NCBI GenBank assembly: GCA_020722965.1
Contig: DYJT01000004.1
Span: 76,593 to 117,614 of the forward strand
Direction: 5' to 3'
DNA length: 41,022 bases
From: Brachyspira murdochii
GTDB taxonomy: Bacteria; Spirochaetota; JAAYUW01
Every line of letters begins with the position of its first letter. The stretch's first letter is position 1. This document shows positions 18,809-27,555 of the stretch, in pieces. The translations under genes and the position numbers were made by a program. The notes beneath the pieces are model-generated. The model had not been told where the DNA came from, searched no databases, and saw only the letters and a list, made by a program, of their open reading frames with translations.

Positions 18809-19748
18809 ATGAAATCAAGAATTATATTTGCACTTTTTTTTAGTCCTTTTATTTTCTATTCTATTTCTTCCTGCAGGTAAGATTTTCCTAAATATTGGTA
18901 CAGGAGGAACTGCCGGAACCTATTACCCTCTTGGTGGAGCTATTGCTGAAATTCTTAATTCCAAACTTTCGAATGTTAATGCCACAGCGGTTTCAACTGG
19001 TGGTTCTGTTGCGAATATAAATATGTTAAAGGAAAATTCTGTTCAGATAGCATTCGTTCAAAATGATGTTGCTTATTATGCATATAACGGGATAGAGTTT
19101 TTCGCTGGCAAAAAATTCACAGGGATGAAAGCTCTTTGTTCATTATATCCCGAAACTGTCCAGATAGTTACCCTAAAAAATAAGGGAATTAAAACTATTT
19201 ATGATTTAAAAGGTAAACGAGTAGCGGTCGGTGCAGCAGGCAGTGGTGTAGAGGTCAACGCCAGACAGATTTTACAGGCTGCCGGTCTTACATATAAAGA
19301 TATTTCTGTTCAATATCTTTCTTTTGCCGATGCAGCAAATGGACTTAGAGATGGTACTTTAGATGTTGCATTTTTGACGGCTGGACTTCCAACAGCAGCT
19401 GTTAGAGATATAGCATCCCAAAAAGAAGTCATGCTTATTAAATTACCAGATGATATAGTTAAAAACTTAATTTCAAAATATCCATTTTATATCAAAACTG
19501 TAATCCCAAAAGACACCTATCCAAATATGGGCGAAGATATTCAATCTCTTGCCTTTCTTGCTATGCTCGTAGTTAGAGATGATATGCCAAATGATCTGGC
19601 ATATTCTATAGTTAAGGCGATTTTCGAAAACCTTCAAAGACTTGAGATGGCTCATCAAATTGGCAAGTTTATAAAGAAAGAGAATGCTTTATTTGGAATT
19701 TCGATTCCTTTACATCCTGGTGCCCAAAATTATTTCAATGGGAAATAA
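18809..19748 (+). pseudogene. TAXI-family TRAP solute-binding protein, frameshifted in the signal peptide
   Basis: Mature sequence is a full TAXI-type periplasmic receptor: NIGTGGTAGTYYPLGGAIAEIL at the start, VSTGGSVANINML, VGAAGSGVEVNARQIL and a complete C-terminus. The natural start is the ATG at 18809 after GGGAGG, encoding MKSRIIFALFF, but this frame stops at 18878. The mature protein lies one frame away. Removing one T from the eight-T run at 18834-18841 restores a perfect signal peptide (MKSRIIFALFLVLLFSILFL, then PAGKIF). A TTG at 18828 could start the long frame but has no ribosome site and lacks the basic N-terminus. So this is a frameshifted gene, a sequencing error, or a slippage-controlled one. 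It pairs with the broken permease downstream. Confidence 0.8.
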
Positions 19749-19760
19749 TCTGGAGGTTTA

Positions 19761-21794
19761 ATGTCGGGCAATGATAATCGAGAATTACAAAAGATTCTTG
19801 AAAAAGTAGATAAAGAATCTACTCATCGAAATCTTACAGGATTTGCCGGGAAAGCAGTTTTTGTTATATGTATAATGCTTAGTCTCTTCCAGATATTAAA
19901 TATTTTTAATATATTTCATATAGATGCTCACCAGACAAGGGCTGTACATCTTGCTTTTATACTCTTACTCGTTTTTTTATTGTATCCTTTTTCCAAAAAA
20001 TCGGATAGGTCGAAAATATCGATAATAGATCTTTTTTTGGGAATACTTGCATTTATTTGTATGTTTTACATTATTGTCTTTTATAAACAGCTGGTTATGA
20101 GAGCAGGGATAACATATACCATAGATCTTATTGTAGGTGGTATCGCTATTTTACTCATATTGGAAGCGGCAAGAAGAATAATTGGACTTCCGATGGTGAT
20201 AATCGCGATTTTATTTATCCTGTATGCCTTCTTTGGCGAGTCTATGCCTGATCTTATATCTCATAGAAACGTAACACTAAAGCAGCTTGTAAATCACCTA
20301 TATTTTACTACAGAGGGTGTTTTCGGAATACCTGTAGGAGTGTCGGCAACATTTTTATTCATGTTTTTGCTTTTTGCAGCTTTTATTGAAAAAACAGGTG
20401 TTGGAAAACTTTTCATAGATATTGGTAATGCTCTTGCCGGATGGGCTTCTGGCGGTCCAACAAAGGTAGCTGTAGTTACAAGTGCTTTTGAAGGGATGGT
20501 TGAAGGCTCCAGCGTTTCAAATGTTGTTGGTTCAGGTAGCTTTACGATTCCAATGATGTAAAAACTGGGGTATAAACCAGAGTTTGCAGGTGCAGTTGAG
20601 GCTACAGCATCTACAGGAGGTCAAATAATGCCTCCTATAATGGGTGCCGCAGCTTTTCTTATGGCTGAATTTTTAGGGATTAAATATACCGAGGTTGTAA
20701 AGGCTGCAATAATTCCGGCAATTCTTTATTTCATGGGAGTTTTTGCGGGAGTTCATTTTGAGGCCAAAAAACTTGGACTTAAAGGTTTACCAAGAAAAGA
20801 ATTACCCAAATTTTCAAATATCTTGTTGAACGAGGGGCATCTATTTTTACCACTTATTGCGATAATTTATCTTTTAGTTTCTGGATTTTCTTTATAGACT
20901 GTTGCCCTGGGGTCAATAGTAATAGCAATACTTGCCTCAATGATAAGGGAATCTACAAGAATCAATGTGAAAGATTTCTTTGAAGCACTTGAAAAAGGAG
21001 CCCGATCAGCTCTTGGAGTTGCAACAGCATGCGCTACAGCAGGCATTATTGTCGGAGTTGTAACCAAAACAGGGATAGGATTGAAACTTGCAAGTGCTTT
21101 AATAGTGGTAGCGAATAATGTCGCAAATAGCTTTGGAAATCTTGTCAAAAATGTTTATGATCTTATGAAATTACAGAATTCGGTAAGTCTTGCCGCATCT
21201 GTTACAAATAGCACGCAGCTTATGTTAACTCTTTTTATGGCTATGCTTACATCGATAATATTAGGGATGGGCGTTCCAACAACGGCAAATTATATCATAA
21301 CTTCTACTGTCGCTGCTCCAGCTCTATTGATGTTATCTGTTAAACCAATAGCTGCTCATTTATTCGTATTTTATTTTGGAATTGTCGCCGATATAACCCC
21401 ACCAGTGGCTTTAGCTGCATATGCTGGTGCGGCTATTGCTAAAGCAAATCCGTTAAAAACTGGAGTTATAGCCACGAGGCTTGCAATAGGAGCCTTTATT
21501 ATTCCCTATATGTTTGTTCTTTCACCTCAATTACTTTTGATTGGTGGTGATTTATTGCATTTAATTTTGGCTATATTTACGGCTATAGTGGGTATGGTTT
21601 CAATTAGTGCAGCATTAAGTAGATATTTAATTAAACCATTGAATAGATTTGAAACCTTGATATTAATCTTTGCAGGTTTAATGTTGATTGATCCTAATAT
21701 AATCACAGATATTATTGGTATCGCGTTAGTTTTTATAATTGGATTCTGGCAAAAAATCGTTGAAAGAACAAAAATAAGCTCGACAAAGAATTAA
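19761..21794 (+). pseudogene. TRAP transporter fused permease (DctQM), two in-frame stops
   Basis: A single reading frame of 677 codons gives a complete fused 4TM/12TM TRAP permease. The small-subunit part covers about residues 35-170. The large subunit has GSFTIPMM, VEATASTGGQIMPPIMGAAAF, LGMGVPTTANYIITSTVAAPAL and FYFGIVADITPPVALAAYAGAAIA. It is interrupted by TAA at 20559-20561, where the family has a Lys or Arg (PMM-stop-KLGYKPEFAGA), and by TAG at 20895-20897 (SGFSL-stop-TVALGS). Both look like single-base changes from AAA and CAG/AAG. Reading-frame integrity elsewhere suggests recent loss. GGAGG precedes the ATG. The segment AFEGMVEGSSVSN also departs from the usual A-F-x-G-x-x-S-G-S-x-V-A-N. 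Confidence 0.85.
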
Positions 21795-21795
21795 T

Positions 21796-21819
21796 AAAAC
21801 AGCCCGAATGGGCGGTTTT
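21796..21819 (+). terminator. probable terminator of the TAXI-TRAP locus
   Basis: AAAAC-A-GCCC, loop GAAT, GGGC-G-GTTTT forms a stem with one A-G mismatch directly after the permease stop codon. The U-rich part is within the 3' arm and only four T long, so it is weaker than the one in the ABC operon. Confidence 0.6.
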
Positions 21820-21836
21820 ACTATAAATTTTGTTAT

Positions 21837-22082
21837 AAATTCTATTATGGATTCTATTATAAAACCTTTATAAAATCTATTAAAAATTCTATTAAAATTG
21901 TACTAAAAATTCTATTTTGGATTCTATTATAAAATCTATTATAAATTCTATAAAATTTTACTGTAAATTCTATTATGGATTCTATTATAAAATCTATTAT
22001 AAATTCTATTAAAATTTTACTAAAAACCCTATTATCAACATTATTATAAACTCTACTATAAGTTTAACTAGAAATTCTAATA
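21837..22082. repeat. AT-rich higher-order tandem repeat upstream of gmk
   Basis: The stretch is built from short units like TTCTATTATAAAA arranged in longer copies, each beginning AAATTCTATT(A/T)TGGATTCTA. Copy A is 21837-21906 (70 bases), copy B 21907-21964 (58), copy C 21965-22022 (58), with a degenerate copy to about 22082. One further unit lies at 22141-22156, just before gmk. No ORF. The short unit recurs every 10 to 12 bases, close to the DNA helical repeat. The rest of this 401-base gap holds a TTGACA at 22158-22163 without a convincing minus 10. Confidence 0.8.
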
Positions 22083-22195
22083 TTGTATCTTAAAAGATTT
22101 TTCGAGTTTGAAAAAATATTTTTTAAATTTATTAAAAACATCTATTATAAAATTTTATTGACATATTCTATATCTTGTGATTTTTAAAAAGGTAG

Positions 22196-22777
22196 ATGAA
22201 TAAAATTTTACCTATAATGATAGTTATATCTGGTCCATCTGGGGCTGGGAAATCGACCCTACGCTCGATGCTTTTAAAAAATCATCCCGAGTTGACTTAT
22301 TCTATCTCTTATACTACAAGAAAACCAAGGGCAAACGAAAAAAATGGTATAGATTATTTTTTCATTTCAAAAAGTGAATTCGAAAAGAAGATAATAGAAA
22401 AAGATTTTCTTGAATATGCTATAGTTTATGGTAATTATTATGGCACGAGTAAATCACAGGTCGAATCTGATTTAAAAAGTGGAAAACCAATTGTGCTAGA
22501 AGTTGATGTACAGGGAGCCGAAAGTATTATAAATATTTTCCCTAATTGTCTTTCCATTTTTATTAAACCACCATCTCTTGAAGTACTTATTGAAAGATTT
22601 TGCGCAAGAGGTACTGAAACAGCCGAAGAAAAAGATGCAAGGATAAATGAGGCAAACAAAGAAATGGGAAAAGAAAATTTGTTTAAATATATTATAATAA
22701 ATGACGACCTAACTTTAGCTTATAAAGATCTTGAAAATGTTATTAATGACTATCAAGAAAAATATATTAAAAAATAG
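22196..22777 (+). CDS. gmk: guanylate kinase
   Basis: A 193-residue cytosolic enzyme phosphorylating GMP to GDP with ATP. It has the P-loop SGPSGAGKST (about 11-20), the GMP-binding block YSISYTTRKPRANEKNGIDYFFIS, GNYYGTSKSQVE, and the lid/Asp region VLEVDVQGAE. Length and residues are standard. AAGGTAG lies right before the ATG. It is followed by rpoZ with 15 bases between, a gene pair common in bacteria. Confidence 0.96.
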   Translation: MNKILPIMIVISGPSGAGKSTLRSMLLKNHPELTYSISYTTRKPRANEKNGIDYFFISKSEFEKKIIEKDFLEYAIVYGNYYGTSKSQVESDLKSGKPIVLEVDVQGAESIINIFPNCLSIFIKPPSLEVLIERFCARGTETAEEKDARINEANKEMGKENLFKYIIINDDLTLAYKDLENVINDYQEKYIKK

Positions 22778-22792
22778 TTGAATGGAGGAAAG

Positions 22793-23047
22793 ATGAAAGA
22801 TAAATTTCCAATATATGAGATTATAAACTATAAAGGGAATAGATACGAACTTGTTAGAGCATGCTCTTTGAGAGCTTTTCACCTTATTTTAAAAAATAAA
22901 GAAGAATTAAAAAATAAGGAGCAAAACTTGTCTTCAGGCAATAAATATAATTTTAATAAAGATATAAAGATTCATGCTGTAGCTATGTCGGATATCTTGA
23001 GAAATAAAATTCATTTTTATAATGCAGATAAGGAAAAGAATCAGTAA
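22793..23047 (+). CDS. rpoZ: RNA polymerase omega subunit
   Basis: An 84-residue protein resembling the omega subunit, which helps RNA polymerase assembly by holding the beta' subunit. It shows P-x-Y-E-x-I-N, then the conserved N-R-Y-E-L-V-R-A-C-S-x-R-A helix near residues 15-28. The start at 22793 is set by GGAGG just upstream; an in-frame upstream TTG is less likely. Position directly after gmk supports the call. The C-terminal half is divergent. Confidence 0.85.
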   Translation: MKDKFPIYEIINYKGNRYELVRACSLRAFHLILKNKEELKNKEQNLSSGNKYNFNKDIKIHAVAMSDILRNKIHFYNADKEKNQ

Positions 23048-23168
23048 TTTTAGTAGAAATATTTTAAATTCAAAATTTTTGAATTAATTTTTTTGCAATT
23101 AATGCAATTAATTTATTTAAAGATTACAGATAAAAAGATAAAATAAAACTTTTTTTTAAGAAAAGGTT

Positions 23169-24251
23169 GTGATTCAGAAAATTATCTATATTGTAGGTCC
23201 TACTGCTTCGGGTAAAACATATATTGCAAATAATTTGGCTATAAATTTTAATTTACCTGTTTTATCGATGGATTCGATGCAGATATATTCTCGGCTTGAC
23301 ATTGGTACATCTAAACCGACTAAAGAAGAATTAGAAAAAATTCAATATTTTGGAATTAATATAATAGACCCAGATTCTTATTATAGTGCTGCTGATTATA
23401 TTAATTATGCAAGGAATATAGTAGAAACCAGAAATGATAAGGCAATTATAATAGTCGGTGGAACTGGATTGTATTATGATGGGCTTACCGAAGGATTCTC
23501 GAAAATACCTCCCCAAAACACTAAAATAAGAAAAGATTTATATAGCATATGTGAAAAAGAAGGTGTTGAAAAATTATATAAAATTCTAGAAGAGATAGAT
23601 AAATCATATTCAGAAAAAATCACAAAAAATGATGCTAAAAGAATTGTTAGAGCATTAGAAGTATATCAGATTACGGGTAAACCTTTTTCTTCATTTCACC
23701 TGAAAAAAGATATTGCTGCAATCTCAGATAAGGCTTTAAAATTCGGAATTATTATGCCCCGATTCAGATTATACGAAAGGATTGATAAAAGAGTGGATTC
23801 CATGTTTCAATCAGGTCTATTAGACGAGACTGAAAGACTTTATATTAAATTTAAAGATGAAAATATTGATCTTCCTTCATTAAAAGCATTAGGCTATCAG
23901 GATATTTTTGACTTTTTTTCTGGTAAAATTTCTCTCGATAAAGCAAAGGAGAATATTAAAAAAAGAACTCGAAATTATGCAAAAAGGCAAATAACATGGT
24001 TTAAAAGGGACAAAGATATAAAATGGCTTTATCTACTAAAAGAAGATGAGCTTGATGTTGCAAAAAATATATCATTTGATAATTTGCAATTAATAAAGAA
24101 AAAAAGAAAAAAAAGTAGACAAAATTACATTAACCTTGAAACAGAACTTGTTGAATTTATCCTTTCTTTTAATAATTTTGAATTTATTGGCGAGAGTAAA
24201 GTTATTGAATACTTAAAAGATATCTTAAATGAATATATAAAAGGGAAATAA
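23169..24251 (+). CDS. miaA: tRNA dimethylallyltransferase
   Basis: A 360-residue enzyme adding the dimethylallyl group to A37 of tRNAs that read codons starting with U. P-loop VGPTASGKT (about 9-17), SMDSMQIYSRLDIGTSKP, GGTGLYYDGLTEG, DAKRIVRALEVYQITGKPFS, ALGYQDIFDF and RTRNYAKRQITWFKRD are all present. It is about 50 residues longer than many MiaA at the lysine-rich C-terminus. The start is GTG with AAAAGG very close upstream; no later in-frame Met precedes the P-loop. The stop is followed by the dxs start two bases later. Confidence 0.95.
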   Translation: MIQKIIYIVGPTASGKTYIANNLAINFNLPVLSMDSMQIYSRLDIGTSKPTKEELEKIQYFGINIIDPDSYYSAADYINYARNIVETRNDKAIIIVGGTGLYYDGLTEGFSKIPPQNTKIRKDLYSICEKEGVEKLYKILEEIDKSYSEKITKNDAKRIVRALEVYQITGKPFSSFHLKKDIAAISDKALKFGIIMPRFRLYERIDKRVDSMFQSGLLDETERLYIKFKDENIDLPSLKALGYQDIFDFFSGKISLDKAKENIKKRTRNYAKRQITWFKRDKDIKWLYLLKEDELDVAKNISFDNLQLIKKKRKKSRQNYINLETELVEFILSFNNFEFIGESKVIEYLKDILNEYIKGK

Positions 24252-24253
24252 TC

Positions 24254-26182
24254 TTGAACAAACTTGATTTATCACTTCTTTGCGATAAAAATTACTTTGA
24301 TTCTCTTTCGATACAAGAGCTTAAACAATATGCGCAATTGATTAGAGATTATCTAATAAAGTTATGCAGTACGAAAAGTTCGCATCTTGCTTCTAATCTT
24401 GGAACAATAGAAATTTTTCTTGCCTTAAAAAAGGTTTTTGATTTTGATAAGGATCTTTTCACATTTGATGTCGGTCATCAAATATATACCTATAAAATTC
24501 TTACAGGAAGATACGAGGCTTTGAATACTCTTAGAGAGTTCAATGGACTTTCAGGGTTTCCAGATCCTGAAGAATCAAAATATGATCTTTTTAAGGTTGG
24601 GCATGTTGGTTGCGCCTTACCTCTTGCCCTGGGTCTTAGCGAAGCGATGAAGGTTTCCAATAAAAACGATAAACAGATTGTTACATTGATAGGAGATGGC
24701 TCTTTGACAAATGGAGCAACATTAGAGGCATTAAATTATATCTCTAACAGAAAAGACGGAAAAATAATTATTATCCTAAATGACAATGGCATGTCTATCT
24801 CCAAAACTATTCCCTCTATAACGAAAAAACTTTCACTTTTTGCGACAAAACTGAATATTAGAGGGATTTTAGAAAGCAGAATGAATAAAAAGGGTTATTC
24901 CACTTCAATCCAAAATCTTGTCAGGTTATTTCAATGGCTTAAAAGTATTATTTTACCAAAACAAATTTTTGAAGATTTTGGAATTAGATATATCGGACCA
25001 ATAGATGGGCATAATATTAAAGAACTTATAGATTATTTTACATTTGCCAAAAAATTTAATAAAACAATTTTAATTCATGTCAAAACGGTCAAAGGTAAAG
25101 GTTTTGCCCCTGCAGAAAATAATCCTGAGCTTTTTCATTCCGCACCACCTTTTGATCCTATAACTGGAGAAGTAAAACAGTCATCAAATACATTTACCTC
25201 ATATTTTGGTAAGCTGTTAGTCGATAAGGCAAAGGAGAATAAAGATATCTATGCTATAACTGCTGCGATGAAGAATGGATGCGGACTTGATCAGTTTGAA
25301 ATAGAATTTCCCGATAGATTTATTGATGCTGGGATAGCAGAGAGTCTCGCAGTTTCACTTGGGGCAGGGCTTGCAAAATCAGGTAAATTACCCGTTGTAG
25401 CAATGTATTCTATTTTTTTACAAAGGGCAGCAGATCAGGTTTTTCATGATGTAGTATTAAATCATCTTCCTGTATTTTTTGCTATAGATAGAGCAGGACT
25501 TGTTGGAATAGATGGTCCTACACATCATGGCCTTTATATTTATCCCTTTCTTTTTTCTTTACCTGATTCATACCTTATTTCTTGTGGTATTATAGATGAT
25601 ATAGAATATGGCCTTTCTTTGATCGGGAAGATTAAACTTCCAGTCTTTATGCAATATCCGAAAGAAAAGGCATTTTATTTTAAGGATATTGTAAAAGAGA
25701 TTGAATCTAGTGTTAATTTATCCTTAAATTCGCAATATAAAAAAGATGGTATTTCGACAATTTCTGATAGGTCAAAGGAAAAATATCTTTGTATCCTTTC
25801 GATAGGCAGTTCTATTAATATTTGTAAGAAGGCTTTTATAGAATCATTAAATAATGATTTAATGGTTGATTTTTACTATTTGTCTTTGATAAAACCTTTA
25901 AATATTGAAAGGTTTACAGATTTATTAACAAAATATGAAAATATCATTGTAGTTGAAGAATCTGCTTCTTCCTCATACATTTATCAGAAGATGAATGAAA
26001 TTGCATCAGAACTCAAAATTAAAGGGGAAAAAAGTTCGACTATGTTTTCTTTTACTCTTGTAGATAAGATAATTACACATGGGTCAAGGGAGCAATTATT
26101 TTCAAGTATAGGGTTTTCCTCAGATCGCATTTATGATTTAATTAAAGAAATTTATTTGAAAAAAATTAATCAAAAAAATTAG
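24254..26182 (+). CDS. dxs: 1-deoxy-D-xylulose-5-phosphate synthase
   Basis: A 642-residue thiamine-diphosphate enzyme making DXP from pyruvate and glyceraldehyde-3-phosphate, first step of the MEP isoprenoid pathway. Catalytic His about 44 (SSHLASNLG), DVGHQ (about 72-76), KILTGR, the thiamine-binding GDGSLTNG...NDNG (about 147-179), the transketolase-type DRAGLVG and GPTHHG loops are intact. The usual G-H-S-S-T-S motif reads GHVGCA here (about 116-121), a clear deviation. Start is TTG with AAAGGG upstream, two bases after miaA, so translation is probably coupled; both genes feed isoprenoid metabolism (miaA uses DMAPP). Confidence 0.93.
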   Translation: MNKLDLSLLCDKNYFDSLSIQELKQYAQLIRDYLIKLCSTKSSHLASNLGTIEIFLALKKVFDFDKDLFTFDVGHQIYTYKILTGRYEALNTLREFNGLSGFPDPEESKYDLFKVGHVGCALPLALGLSEAMKVSNKNDKQIVTLIGDGSLTNGATLEALNYISNRKDGKIIIILNDNGMSISKTIPSITKKLSLFATKLNIRGILESRMNKKGYSTSIQNLVRLFQWLKSIILPKQIFEDFGIRYIGPIDGHNIKELIDYFTFAKKFNKTILIHVKTVKGKGFAPAENNPELFHSAPPFDPITGEVKQSSNTFTSYFGKLLVDKAKENKDIYAITAAMKNGCGLDQFEIEFPDRFIDAGIAESLAVSLGAGLAKSGKLPVVAMYSIFLQRAADQVFHDVVLNHLPVFFAIDRAGLVGIDGPTHHGLYIYPFLFSLPDSYLISCGIIDDIEYGLSLIGKIKLPVFMQYPKEKAFYFKDIVKEIESSVNLSLNSQYKKDGISTISDRSKEKYLCILSIGSSINICKKAFIESLNNDLMVDFYYLSLIKPLNIERFTDLLTKYENIIVVEESASSSYIYQKMNEIASELKIKGEKSSTMFSFTLVDKIITHGSREQLFSSIGFSSDRIYDLIKEIYLKKINQKN

Positions 26183-26328
26183 AAAAATTAATTAACTATA
26201 AAAATTAAAAGAAAAATAATTAGAAAAATTAATTAAAAAATTTATAAAAAATTAACTATAAAAATTAGAAAAAATTAATTATAAAAATTAAATAAAAATT
26301 TTAATTAGATAAACAATAGGAGAATTTA
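26183..26328. repeat. degenerate AT repeat between dxs and folP
   Basis: Short units such as AATTAACTATAAAAATTA and AGAAAAATTAATTA recur several times, almost without G or C. No gene, hairpin terminator or clear promoter is seen; AGGAGA at the right edge is the folP ribosome site. Confidence 0.5.
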
Positions 26329-27555
26329 ATGATATTCCATGATATTTATGATTTGTCTGATGAAAATATATTTAACTTAAAAGAAGAACTTTTAAATGTA
26401 CAGGTTAGCGAAGAAGTTGTCGATTATTTGGCAACTAAATTTACCTTTAAAAGATTTTATATTAAGAATCTTGATTTTAGAGCGGCTAATATATTAAAAC
26501 AAGAGGCTCTATCACTGAGCCTTGATGCGGCTATATCATATAAGACCTATACTATGTCACCTGAAAAAACAGATGTCTTATTAGCCGGTAATTTAACACA
26601 ATTTTTTAAAATTTCGGAAAAACTAAAAAAGCAACCATTTAAACTTAAAGAATTAGGCAATGATATCGAGTATTTAATCAGTACAAAAGATTTTAACGAG
26701 TTAAATGTAGGTAAAATAATTATAAAACCAGATAAAAGCTGTAAAATCATGGCAATTTTGAATATTACACCCGATTCTTTTTATTGTGGTTCTCGGGTTG
26801 ATATGAAAACTCTGGAAGATAGAGTTATTGATCTTATCAATGCAAAGGTAGACATAATAGATATAGGTGGGGAGTCTACAAGACCCAATTCCGATCCTGT
26901 CAGTGAAGAAGAAGAGATAAAAAGGGTAATACCAGCCATTGAATTAATTAGGAAGATGACAGATATCCCTGTTTCTATAGATACATATAAATCAAGAGTT
27001 GCCGAGCTTGCAATCGAAAAAGGAGCGGATTTAATCAACGATATTTCTGCATTAACGATGGATAAAAACATGGTCAAGGTTGTTAAACAAAGCAATAAAC
27101 CAGTTATTTTGATGCATATGAAAGGGACACCTAAAAATATGCAACAAAATCCCTCATATGATAATTTGATAGATGAAGTTTATAGATATTTTAAGGAAAG
27201 AATTCAATATTGTGTTGAAAATGAAGTAGATGAGGGGAAAATCATAATAGATCCAGGTATAGGTTTTGGTAAAAGATATAAGGATAATTTGGTATTAACA
27301 AAATATCTTGGTTTATTTAAAACCTTAAAAAAGCCAATTTTATATGGGGCATCAAGGAAAAGCTTCATAGGCATAGCTCTTGGTAAAGATAATAATCCTT
27401 TGCCACCCGAACAAAGATTATATGGATCACTTGCGGTACATTTTTATGCTTCAAATGTTGCATCTATTATAAGAGTACATGATTACAATGAAACATTACA
27501 AATGGAAAGACTTAGAAAAAAAGTCAACGAGGTAGATCGCTTTGAACATACTTAA
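26329..27555 (+). CDS. folP: dihydropteroate synthase with N-terminal extension
   Basis: A 408-residue enzyme joining p-aminobenzoate to the pterin pyrophosphate in folate synthesis. The TIM-barrel DHPS domain begins near residue 139: NITPDSF (145-151), DIGGESTRPNSDPV, VSIDTYKS, INDISAL, VILMHMKGTP, IIDPGIGFGK and GASRKSFIG give all binding loops. Residues 1-135 are an extra domain of alpha/beta type that I do not recognise confidently; longer DHPS proteins of this kind exist in other bacteria. ATG follows AGGAGA. The 3' end overlaps cdaA by 14 bases. Confidence 0.93.
   Translation: MIFHDIYDLSDENIFNLKEELLNVQVSEEVVDYLATKFTFKRFYIKNLDFRAANILKQEALSLSLDAAISYKTYTMSPEKTDVLLAGNLTQFFKISEKLKKQPFKLKELGNDIEYLISTKDFNELNVGKIIIKPDKSCKIMAILNITPDSFYCGSRVDMKTLEDRVIDLINAKVDIIDIGGESTRPNSDPVSEEEEIKRVIPAIELIRKMTDIPVSIDTYKSRVAELAIEKGADLINDISALTMDKNMVKVVKQSNKPVILMHMKGTPKNMQQNPSYDNLIDEVYRYFKERIQYCVENEVDEGKIIIDPGIGFGKRYKDNLVLTKYLGLFKTLKKPILYGASRKSFIGIALGKDNNPLPPEQRLYGSLAVHFYASNVASIIRVHDYNETLQMERLRKKVNEVDRFEHT

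Noticed and set aside
18828-18830. TTG at 18828 as real start of the TAXI binding protein
   Set aside because: No ribosome site and no basic N-terminus, while the ATG at 18809 has a strong site and gives an ideal signal peptide after a one-base change.
20559-20897. Stop-codon recoding (pyrrolysine or readthrough) in the TRAP permease
   Set aside because: Two different stop codons are involved, both also end normal genes here, and the neighbour gene is also damaged. Mutation or error is simpler.
20867-21148. Minus-strand frame opposite the TRAP permease
   Set aside because: It is the antisense of a strongly family-like coding frame, with no ribosome site and no recognisable domain.
21837-22082. 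Tandem repeats as a possible CRISPR array
   Set aside because: The units are not separated by unique spacers of constant length, and copies merge into one another. It is a degenerate tandem repeat.
22158-22188. TTGACA upstream of gmk as a full promoter
   Set aside because: No acceptable minus 10 hexamer is found at 16 to 18 bases; only T/A runs at poor spacing.
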